Positions 32,505 to 43,000 of a stretch of DNA of 64,000 nucleotides are shown here, one piece after another (within the stretch, counting starts at the first letter, position 1; each line of letters begins with the position of its first letter). Source of the stretch: Pteria penguin (lineage: Eukaryota; Mollusca; Bivalvia; Pterioida; Pteriidae). The DNA lies in assembly GCA_035048485.1 (NCBI GenBank), contig CM068590.1:7136329-7200328 (forward strand). The letters run 5' to 3'. Made by a program: the position numbers and the translations under genes. A model generated the notes under the pieces. That model saw only the letters and a list, made by a program, of their open reading frames with translations. It was not told the origin of the DNA and searched no databases.

Positions 32505-32735
32505 GGATACAGCATCAGTGTCTGTCGTATTGGCATTGAATTTCAGGAGTTTGTTAATGTCCGCTGTGGAGCATTGTACTCGTGCCACTTGACACCAGTT
32601 ACTTTAGTATTTTTCATTGTCACACATATTTCTTTTGCAAAGAGAAGCTCATAGAAATGTTCCCGGCAGAGGGTTTGACTTAAGTGTTATAGTTATTGCC
32701 TGATGTTATGTGGCAATAACATTTTCAACACAGTA
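32505..32735 (+). repeat. Solo retroelement-tail repeat, plus orientation
   Basis: GAATTTCAGGAGTTTGTTAA and TGTCCGCTGTGGAGCATTG, then a CCCGGCAGAGGGTTTGACTT block, are the inverted counterparts of the 24640-25105 repeat. Confidence 0.5.
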
Positions 32736-32758
32736 TTGTTTTACATTCATATATATAA

Positions 32759-33211
32759 GACCATAGACTACAGTTTTTTTCCTGTTGTTTCCTTTGTAAA
32801 CTAAAAAATCATTGCAAAAATCCCATCGCTTATTTTTTTCTGAAATTTATGTATGTTGTTCTACTACATAAGAGCTGTCATTTCATGATCTGCAGAAAAA
32901 ATTGCATACGCCAAACTCAAAATATCTATCAATACACATCTTGACCCCTATGACCTCACTCTCAAGTCTTGAAGTAGTGTATTCATGCGACAACATTTCA
33001 GCCTCATGACATACCCAGGAATGCACCAAAAAGCTTTAATATCATTTTTATGATTTTTTTCAAACTCTTTTCTACCAGAGGGCATGTTTAACTCACTATA
33101 AATACCATGACAACACTGGTAAATAAATCGAAGAAGATGCAAACATTAATTTTTTTTTTGGGACTATGTGCGTGGTACATGAAACAAGGGAGGAAACTGT
33201 AGTCTATGGTC
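32759..33211. mobile_element. 453-bp TIR element, copy A
   Basis: The ends are GACCATAGACTACAG and CTGTAGTCTATGGTC, perfect inverted repeats. TAA flanks both sides (32756-32758 and 33212-33214), a 3-bp duplication of the PIF/Harbinger TWA type. The body is nearly identical to copy B about 2.06 kb away, including a 64-codon minus frame starting MHLLRFIYQCCHGIYSELNM. I do not recognise that frame; both copies keep it open, but they are too recent for this to show selection. Confidence 0.85.
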
Positions 33212-33214
33212 TAA

Positions 33215-34810
33215 AAGGGTCAGTTTTTTGCACCAATCCTAACCAAATTTTTTTGACACATACATTGACATATTTTGAAATGAAGTGCCAAGTTTCATTG
33301 AAATCAATCTACATTAAAGGACTTAAAATATTGCTAAGAAACACCTATGTAACTATGCAATTTGTGTTATAAAATGTAAGCAGTGAATCAAACACTTCAA
33401 TTTCAAACTCAAATTATTTCATAATAAAAAGGAATATCAACTTGGAATGTTTTTTACTTCAAAATGTTATTACAGTACTTTGCATTCATATTTAAGATAA
33501 GGACTGGAGATTTCATTTTTTAATTCTAATTAATTTTTAAATTCATGTATATCAAATGAAAGAAAAATCAGTTTAAAAATTCAAATTAAATTCTTAGAAA
33601 ACAGAAATGAGTAAGATTATGCCCTAGAAAAATACTAAGGATATTAGATAATCAGATAAAAATGTTGGAGTAACTGTAATGTTTGTTTAAGGAATTTAGT
33701 ACTACAATAATAAAGCCAGGGGTGGTCTGAGCTTTTTGGGATAAAGGAAGAGGTATTTGTATATGTACTGGCTGTGAGGGGTATTATAGATCTTTCTATT
33801 TACAAAAACCAAAGCAAACAGTTTCACAAATAAGAGCAATACAACAAATAAATGATTTATACTATGAATTCTTCATTTTTTGTGTTATAAGACATGTAAA
33901 TGCCATGATCATGGCACTGGTAACCAGACCATCCTTAAGTCCATAAAACAATCAAAATAAGCTATTGTCTTGCTTGTTACACAGTCAGTATAAAGTAATG
34001 AGTGTGTAATTATGAAAATTCTACCTATCACAATACCAGTATTTTCTACAATAAAGGGAATGAAGTTCAGATACATAGCCTAAGTAACAGTATCCCCCCC
34101 TTTTTTTCTGTTTTATTGAGTGGAATACTAGTTTTATCATCTAGGAAAGCATTATCAATGAAGAAAATATCAGTGTGCAAGGCAAACATTTGCCAAAGTA
34201 TGACTTTCCAACCAATGTCATCTTCCTTCCTTGTAGAATACATCTTGCAGAGCACCTCACCTCCCCCCCCCCCCTTGCCCCCTTTTTTCAAGGCCAAATT
34301 CTAGATTTATTCATTGGAGTTACATTATAAGGGGAAATTGTAGTAATTAAAGCATTCAGAATTTATCAACATACATATACATAGTCAATTTCCTAAGTAT
34401 GAGACACCTCATCTCCTGTTTTTCTCTTATTTGAATAATATGCCCATAATTTGGGAATGAAATCAGTAGTTTGTTGACAAAATTTTACCCTAAATTTCTT
34501 TAATGCTTGTCTAAAAATACCTCTTTCATCACTTTGAAGCATAAGTATGTGAAGCGGAGCCTGTTTCAAATGAATACATGCATATGCGCTTGATAATTAT
34601 GCAAAGGGAGGCATAGGACATAGTCAGCCTATCACATAATAGGGCGGTCAGAGGAAATTCTGTAAAAATTACATTAAATACTTTTCTGAGCATATACTTG
34701 AACAGAAATCGCATGAAATTACCTTAATAAATTATTTTCTAAGATGTACTGTAGAAAAAAAATGCATTTGAATGCATATTTCTGTCAAATTTTCAACTTC
34801 TGCGGTTTAC
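33215..34810. other. Noncoding spacer between the twin elements
   Basis: AT-rich with two homopolymer C/T runs (about 34093-34107 and 34262-34275). No gene recognised. Confidence 0.45.
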
Positions 34811-34815
34811 AGTAA

Positions 34816-35268
34816 GACCATAGACTACAGTTTTTTTTTCCTGTTGTTTCCTTTGTAAACTAAAAAATCATTGCAAAAATCCCACCGCTTATTTTTTTCT
34901 GAAATTTATGTATGTTGTTCTACTACATAAGAGCTGTCATTTCATGATCTGCAGAAAAAATTGCATACGCCAAACTCAAAATATCTATCAATACACATCT
35001 TGACCCCTATGACCTCACTCTCAAGTCTTGAAGTAGTGTATTCATGCGACAACATTTCAGCCTCATGACATACCCAGGAATGCACCAAAAAGCTTTAATA
35101 TCATTTTTATAAATTTTTTCAAACTCTTTTCTACCAGAGGGCATGTTTAACTCACTATAAATACCATGACAACACTGGTAAATAAATCGAAGAAGATGCA
35201 AACATTAATTTTTTTTGGGACTATGTGCGTGGTACATGAAACAAGGGAGGAAACTGTAGTCTATGGTC
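34816..35268. mobile_element. 453-bp TIR element, copy B
   Basis: Same length, same 15-bp terminal repeats and same internal sequence as copy A at 32759, with only scattered differences and small homopolymer indels. Its flanks (AGTAA and ATATA) differ from those of copy A and do not show a matching TAA duplication, so it is a separate insertion or a flank has mutated. The flanks differ, so this is not a segmental duplication. Confidence 0.85.
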
Positions 35269-35334
35269 ATATATATATGTACAGTACTGAATTACATTTC
35301 TTTCTTGTTTATGTAACTGCATTCATGGCGGTTG

Positions 35335-35475
35335 TGATTGTTCATTCTGGAGACGCTTCCTTTTCCCGGGCACCTGGTTTCACTTCTGAATTTCAGGAGT
35401 TCGTGAAAGTCCACTTAGGTGCATTGTTGTTAATGCGATAGTCACTTGACACCAGTTACTATCTGATTTAACACT
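35335..35475 (+). repeat. Solo retroelement-tail repeat
   Basis: It contains GGAGACGCTTCCTTTTCCCG, GGCACCTGGTTTCAC, TGAATTTCAGGAGTTCGTGA and CACTTGACACCAGTTAC, matching the 32505 copy in the same orientation. Confidence 0.5.
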
Positions 35476-36413
35476 GATAGATGTGTGAGTTAACGCCCGT
35501 AGATATTACTCTGTTCTAGGTAAAAGTTTGAGGTTTTTGTAGGATTAAAAACAAATTCTATATCAAAAAGGTCCGAGTCAATAGAATTTAAAAAGTGTTT
35601 TTTTTCTGTGTAAGTATTGTTTTATGTGAATTTAGATATAAAAAAACCTATTATATGAAATCGTGAATTTTAAAATAAAAATAAGAAAGTTACATACATG
35701 TTTATGACGATTAACTTAGAATACGTCGATTTTTAAGTGTTTCACTCTGTTGAAATGCCAATGTTTTGTTTTTGTTCAACCTCCCTTTCTATCTGTTTAC
35801 CATGTTTTAAAAATTAATTCATTTGATGCATCTCTTTATTTGACAAAACATAGAATATGTTAATGATACGACGAACCACTTTATTTATATGTAATTATTT
35901 TAACCATGAGCTGATGAATACTTCGATTATTTAAATTTATGTAACACTAATGCAAGGCCAATGTTTTGATTATGTTGTTTTCAAAACACAGACTTATTAA
36001 GAATATTCTGAAAGTTTTCTACAAAATAAACTTCCTTTATTTTTACCATGTTTTAAATATTATCTGAAATTAGTTGCAACCAATTATCGCAACTAATTTC
36101 ATTTAATAACTTCACTTCCGGAATCTTCTAAGCATGCCGCAATATATGTACGTCATTGGAACAACCTTTTAGTTGTCACCGTGGCGTGACGTTATATACG
36201 TCATGCTTTGTAGGCTAAGTCAACCCGTCGTACAGTCTAAATTTATTACATGTTTTAAATAGTTTTTTTTTCATTTAACACATCTTTATTAACAAAACAT
36301 ATAATCATGTATTAATGTATCATTAATGATACAATTGTAAGTCTTATTTCACCATGATTTGTTTCTTTATATAGCAACTGCAGCTCACTTATTCCATTAC
36401 ACTGCTTCATTTA

Positions 36414-36414
<1 letters not shown>
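35476..36414. other. Noncoding stretch
   Basis: AT-rich; a short inverted pair TTAGTTGC / GCAACTAA lies at about 36069-36099. No gene seen. Confidence 0.4.
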
Positions 36415-36415
<1 letters not shown>

Positions 36416-36454
<39 letters not shown>

Positions 36455-36472
36455 GTGTGTATGTGTGTGTGA
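36416..36472. repeat. (GT)n microsatellite
   Basis: About 28 GT dinucleotides with two interruptions. Confidence 0.95.
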
Positions 36473-36869
36473 ACCCAGTCCACTCATTCATAAAACAGTG
36501 TGAATACATTTTCTCTATTTGGTTCCGGTTATCATGAAACCCTATGTTTCTCGTTCGTTGTTAATACATACAATATGTATCAAACAAACAATCTCAGTAC
36601 GTTTCTACTTTAAATTAACATCCTAATATTACAATTTTTCAAATATTTTTGTGGTATGAGAGGGTATTTTGAAAAATGCGTTATTTTCACTTGTTAATCA
36701 AAACTAATTATAACTTTTTATTGAAGTATCTCTTGTTATTGTACTTTACATTTGCCATTGAACCTAAATCATTAGGAGAGTGTACAGACTACAAAGTAGG
36801 GTTATATAGACACTTTTCAATACATTACTGTACAAATTTCTCAATAGAGTACCGTACATACTTTTAATT

Positions 36870-37770
36870 AGAGTGGTTAACAAACTTCCCATTGGGGTAA
36901 TGTACAAACTTCCCATTGGGGTAATGTACAAACTTGTCATCAGCTTAATGTATAAATTTGTCATTAGGGTAATGTACACATGCGTCACAAGCGAAAAGTA
37001 CTAACATGTGAATGGTGTAAGGCACATAATATTTCATTAAGTTAAATACCAACCTTACATTAGCGTAGTGTACAGACTTGCCATGAGGGTAATGTACAGA
37101 CTTGTCATTAGGGTAATATACAGACATGTCACCCGCGCAATGTACTGACATGCCATTGGCGCAATGTACAAACTTGTCATTAACGTACTATACAAACTTC
37201 CCATTGGGGTAATGTACACACTTGTCATTAAGGTAAGGTACAAAGTTGTCATAAGTGTAATGTACACGCATGTCACACGCGTAATGTACTAACATGTCAC
37301 TAGCGTAATGTACAAATATGTCATTAGCGTAATGCAGAAACTTGTCATTAGCGTAATATACAAACTTCCCATTAGGGTAATGTACAAACTTCCCATTGGG
37401 GTAATGTACAAACTTCCCATTGGGGTAATGTACAAACTTCCCATTGGGGTAATGTACAAACTTTCCATGGGGTAATGTACAAACTTCACATTAAGGAAAT
37501 GTACAAATATGTCATTAGGGTAATGCAGAAACTTGTCATTAGCGTAATATACAAACTTCTCATTGGGGTAATGTACAAACTTGTCATTAGCGTAATATAC
37601 AAACTTCCCATTAGGGTAATCTACACACATGTCACTAGCGTAATGTACTAATATGTCATTGGCGTAATGTATAAACTTGTCATTAGCATAATATACAAAC
37701 TTCCCAGTAATGTACAAACTTCTCATTAAGGTAATGTACAAAGTTAAGTTGTTATTAGTGTAATATACAA
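36870..37770. repeat. 24-bp minisatellite, about 35 degenerate copies
   Basis: The unit reads CCCATTGGGGTAATGTACAA followed by ACTT. Common variants have GTCATTAG for CCCATTGG and GCGTAAT for GGGTAAT. A nearly homogeneous block of four units (about 37370-37460) suggests recent local amplification. The 233-codon minus frame through it is a by-product. Confidence 0.9.
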
Positions 37771-39456
37771 ACTTGTTTAATGTATAGATCTCTCTTAAGT
37801 AACGTACATACCTGTTATTATATATAATTAGATTAATATACAGACTTTTTGATAGGATATGTTTAGACTTCACATTAGAGCAATGTTCATTCCTTTCATT
37901 AAGGTAAATTGAAGTCATCTTAACACAGAATATAACGTTTTTACGTAAAAATCCCATAATGACGTAACGGTTTATTTTGTACGTACTCATGTACGTGTGG
38001 TTCTTTGTGAAAATGCCTGCATACCACTAAATATGGCAGTGTATAGTCGTTAGACACAGCACTACTTTGATATCAGCGTTAAATGGAGCAAGTATGATAC
38101 ATAATTAAGCATAAAGCAAAAAGACTGACGATAATGATTGATCTAGAATCTGTCACAAGGAGGCAATGCACAGAATTCTCCATAGAAGGCAATAAACAGA
38201 CTCATGTCATTGAGTGCTCAAACTTCTGTAAGCCTCTCTGTAAAAACTGATACTGTAGCATATATAACTAAAGAATGCATTATCTATGTATTGTGCTATG
38301 AAACATGAAAACTGTTTATTGACACTGATGAATCGTTTTTTCGACCACATTAAGCTGTGAAATTGCACTCCATCTTGATTTTCATATCTGTCTTAGATTT
38401 CTGCAGAAACTATCCGACTATATGTGAAGTAAATAGTATTAACGGAAAAGATTGTTTTATTTTATTCATCAGCTTAAGAGGTGTTTCATACCACTCGCTT
38501 TTTGTTATTCTTGTTTTTTAGTTTCATTATTTAATGAAGTAGAAGGATACATGCACATAGTGTTTGGCTTTTCTATTTTTGGTGTGATTTTCTGTCCGTC
38601 CACATTGAAGAAGCAATCGGTCCAACAATACAAAATATCGACTTCCATTCACTCCTCAGAATTCTGTCGACGACATGAGGACTTGTGTCCTTTTGATTGA
38701 ATGTCATGCCGGTCAATACGCAGTGTTATCTAACAAATTGATGTAAGTATAATAAGGGCATGCACACCAAAACACATTGGACCTTAGAGCTGCCTACTGC
38801 TACTGCTTTAAATGCTGGTGTGAAAATTTCATGATCAAGATATTAGCAATATATTACATCAAGATATTTATTTAGTTTTATTAACTTTCATTGCATGATA
38901 AATCTGTAGAGTGATGTACTAAAGAACATTGAACATGGAAGCTGTATACTGCAATTGTCTTAAATGCTGGTCTAATAATTTCATAATAAAGATATTCGCA
39001 ATATATTATATGAATACATGTATAATAAAATATAATATAATAAATCTGTAGAATATGACAAATTTTATCATGACAGTCTGATTACGCAGAATTATAGTTA
39101 ACGTTCATGTGGTCCTCAGGATGAATGCCTGTAATTATTAATGTAATTACACATTGTCTTTCATATTTTTCATCTATGCATAGGTAAATATGAAAACAAA
39201 ATATGAGAATATGACAATAAATCAGTCACAAAAATAAATTTTAACAAAATAGAATAAAACATAACACCGCAATTTTAGTGTAAATAGTGACATTTTTCAT
39301 TCACTAGTATCGTTTGTCATATAAAGATACAAAATACAACTGTGTAAACAAAATAAGCGATATATACAAATTAATAGAATATGAAGATGAAATAAAATGG
39401 ATATTGAATGGAGAGTATGGTTTGAAATAAATATTGTATTGCATGAATAAATTGCT
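37771..39456. other. Intergenic stretch downstream of the guanylate cyclase
   Basis: It should hold the 3' UTR and polyadenylation site of the cyclase gene just below 39457, but no canonical AATAAA on the minus strand was seen in the first 200 bp. Two diverged copies of a segment with TTAAATGCTGG and CAAGATATTAGCAATATATT occur at about 38790-38880 and 38940-39020. Confidence 0.45.
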
Positions 39457-40075
39457 TCATGATATTTCAATCTTTGGTATTGCAAAACCATATTTTCTCA
39501 CTCGAGCTGCAGGCATAGTGTTGTCCAAACTATTGTCATGTTCTAAAGCAGTGGAGCTGCTGTATTGGTCCTCGTTAAGATTTGGACCGGCTTGTTTCTT
39601 ACCAGCTGTATTGCCATTAACACTACTTGCATGATCATTTAAGCCCTGTTTCTTTTGTTCATCACTTTTCAAACTTTTCCTTGACTGAAAACTTGTTTTG
39701 AGTTTAGTATTTTCTTCACCATTCGTTGTTAAAGAACAACTAGATGTGTTATTACTATCCTGCACATTTTCGCTGTCCTCATTGAAATGGAAACTTGTTT
39801 GTTTTTTCACATATCCCTCAGCATGTGAAGGACTGAGTCTGTCCCTAAAGCTCCCGCACGACACGTTTAAATCTTGCACACTCAGTTCCGAGGTAGATCG
39901 ACTCGCCTGCGGAGTAGAATCATGTGACAACGAGTGGAGAAAGCGGATAGCTATGGAGGTTTTTCGAAATGCTCTTCCGTACATACTATCACTGTGTTCC
40001 TTATCGGATATATGACTCTCTGTGGGTGAGGATGGTCTTCCAGATTCGTTGTATTCTCGCCACTTTTGTTGTAAA
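39457..40075 (-). CDS. Guanylate cyclase last exon: long low-complexity tail
   Basis: It is 206 codons including TGA. I chose the acceptor CATTGTAG at 40076 because it keeps the frame with the preceding phase-2 exon; using the AAAAG 13 bp downstream would shift the frame to an early stop. The tail is rich in Ser, Asn, Lys and Glu, has no recognised domain, and ends [12 protein letters not shown]. Many Ser/Thr sites could be phosphorylated. The final residues do not match a canonical PDZ-binding motif with certainty. Confidence 0.75.
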
Positions 40076-43000
40076 CTACAATGATTAATATTATTATTAT
40101 ATCATCAAATTTAAAGCAAGGAAAAACTATAAGCAATGTTCTTTGTAATGGTTTTTTTTATTTTTACGGTATCAATTAATAATCTACAGAATTGATTTTT
40201 TATGCCTCATGTTATTGTTACGTAATGTTGTCCCGTTTTACTTGTGATATAGATAGGTGTATGCCGCTTTTTATCGTGACGTCATTTTCTCACGTTTATC
40301 GGTTATATATAGTAAACTGTTTGCCTCATGTTCGTTTGATACTTATAATGAATATATGTTAATAATTTTGGTACATGAAATTTTTAATAAAAATTTTATG
40401 GCATTTTCACGTGTTACTGTTAAGACTCAAAGTCAAAACCTATAGTATTATATAACCAACGCGTAATGTATATTACGTCAGCGAAATCTACATGTAATAA
40501 AACCTATGTTTAAATCAAAGTACCAAAGGTACAAAGAACGGCTTATTATGAACAATAATTACCATTGAGACTAACCGTTCTTTGAAATACAAAGGGCACC
40601 TGTAACTGCCTTGTGTATAATGTTGGATTCCGGATTTTCTAATTCGCGTTTAGTAGTGTATGATAGCTAAACTTCTGATACACTACAGGAATAATTTTCA
40701 TTATGACAAAATCTAGGGCTGACACTATTTTTAGTAGTCGGAGTCGGATTCAAAACCGGCGGAGTTGAAAAACTATTTTTACATGAAATTTGGCATAAGT
40801 TATAATGATATTAATAGCCATTTACACTGTTAAATTTCATAAAATTGTACTGGACACTTTTCAATATCGAGCATTGTTGACTCCGCCAACACAGTATTTT
40901 TAGTAGTCGGATTCGAAATCGGCGGAGTTGAAAATCTAAATTTACTATTTTTTCTTTAATAGGCATTCAATCGCCGTGAAAATTGGCATGAGTTATGATG
41001 ATATTAATTGTCATTTACACTGTAAATTTCATAAAATTCTACTGGATACTTTTCAATATCGAGCACTGTTGACTCCGCCAACACACTATTTTTAGTAGTC
41101 GGATTTGAAACAGGCAGAGTTGAAATCCTTTTCTTTAATTTTTGGGGTTTTTTTTTGTTTTGTTTTTTTCTTTTCTTTTCTTTTTTGGGGGGGGGGGGGT
41201 GTTAAACATTTGTTTGTTTAAAATACGCATTATATCACCATGGAAATTGGAATGAGTTATCAGGCGTGGATCCAACCGGGTGAGAGACGGGGGCACGTGC
41301 GCCCCCCCCCCCCCCCCCCCCGCCCATTCGGCAGTGCCCACCGAAAACCATTTGCCTCACAACTACTCGCAGGAAAAATTGTCATTTAACAAGTTCTATG
41401 GAGGATATATGCGACCATGGAGACTCAATGAAGAATCTTGACGTAACTACCTCAACCTCGTTCCATTTTTGTGTTAGTCGAGACTATAATAGGGCATGGA
41501 ACTTAGCTCGCTCTCAATATAGTAGTGAACAGAAAATTTTATATAGACGTAACGGGAAATTATCGATTTCAGATCAGTTAAAGGATTCCGGATACCAAAC
41601 TTTTATTGTACTAACTGATAAATACGATCATAAAAAAGATAAATTAAAATACCGCGAGTTGAATCTCTCACTAACAAACGAGAACAAGGGATAAAATTAT
41701 AAACAAAACAGCCCGACTTCAATTGATATTAATAATTATCCTATAGTAAACATACACCAAAATATTTACTCATAAAATTTTATTTTCATCAATAAAAAGA
41801 TAGTTAATAATTCAAACATATATTTGAATATAATGATGAATCTCTATGTGGGGCGACCTTAGTTGACAATATGGGGCGATTTCCACGATAGATAGATAGA
41901 TGGTCTAGTTTAGGAGACCTTCACGTGGTTAGACCCGGCAACGACATATCGGCTGACATCCTCAAGACACACAACATAAGTAACATTCTATCAACAATTT
42001 TCATAGCTAATGATTTGACATCATCTTCACGCATTCCCAATTTTCATGGCGATTGACTGCGTATTAAAGACTGAAGAAATAGTAAACATTGGCGGATTTA
42101 GAGGGGGCGTGTGGGGCGCATGTCCCTTCTAAAATTCACAAAGTTAAGGTTTTAAGTTACAAAATACGAAAAAATATAGGTTTGGTTATATTTTCCGTCA
42201 CTTGCTGTACTGATGGCTGTGCAAAATGGTCATTCTTCAACGTGTTAAATATAGGTTTAAAAACTGTTAAAACCATTTTCCGTCTAGGGGTTTGCACACC
42301 ATCAGGGCTGCCCTGGACCCTAGCCCCCTTTAAACTAAAATTCTGCATCCGCCCCTGGTAAATAGATTTTCAACTCAAACTCGCCTGTCTCAAATCCGAC
42401 TACTGAAAATTGTGTGTTGGCGGAATTTTCAACAATGTTCGATATTGAAAAGTATCCAGTCAACTTTATGAAATTTTAGGTGTTGATAGGTATTGACATC
42501 ATCATAATACATGCTAATTTTCATAGTGATTGAATGCGTATTAAAGGAGAAATAGTAAAATTGGATTTTCAACTCCGCCTGTTTCAAATCCGACTACTAA
42601 AATAGTGTGTTGGCGGAGTCAACAGTGCTCGATGTTGAAAGTGTTCAGTAGAATTTTATGAAATTTACAGTGTAAATGACAATTAATATCATCATAACTC
42701 ATGCCAATTTTCACGGCGATTGAATGCGTATTAAAGAAGAAATAGTAAAATTAGATTATCAACTCCGCCTGTTTCAAATCCGACTGCTAAAAATAGTGTG
42801 TTGGCGGAGTCAACAATGCTCGATATTGAAAAGTATCCAGTAGAATTTTATGAAATTTACAGTGTAAAATGCTTTTAATATCATTATAACTTATGCCAAT
42901 TTTCATGGCGATAAAATGCGTATTAAATAAGAAATCGTAAAAATAGTTTTTCAACTCCGCCGATTTCGAATCCGACTCCGATTCCGACAACTAAAAATAG

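Noticed and set aside
32948..35201. Conserved 64-codon frame in both 453-bp elements as a gene
   Set aside because: The two copies are nearly identical over their whole length, so conservation of the frame carries no information about selection.
37289..37990. 233-codon minus-strand open frame
   Set aside because: Most of it runs through the 24-bp minisatellite, whose period is a multiple of three; its residues are repeats of the unit and it has no domain.
39951..40136. Minus frame overlapping the last cyclase exon
   Set aside because: It is the frame that would result from the downstream acceptor; the upstream acceptor keeps the long tail open, so this is treated as a shadow with low weight for alternative splicing.
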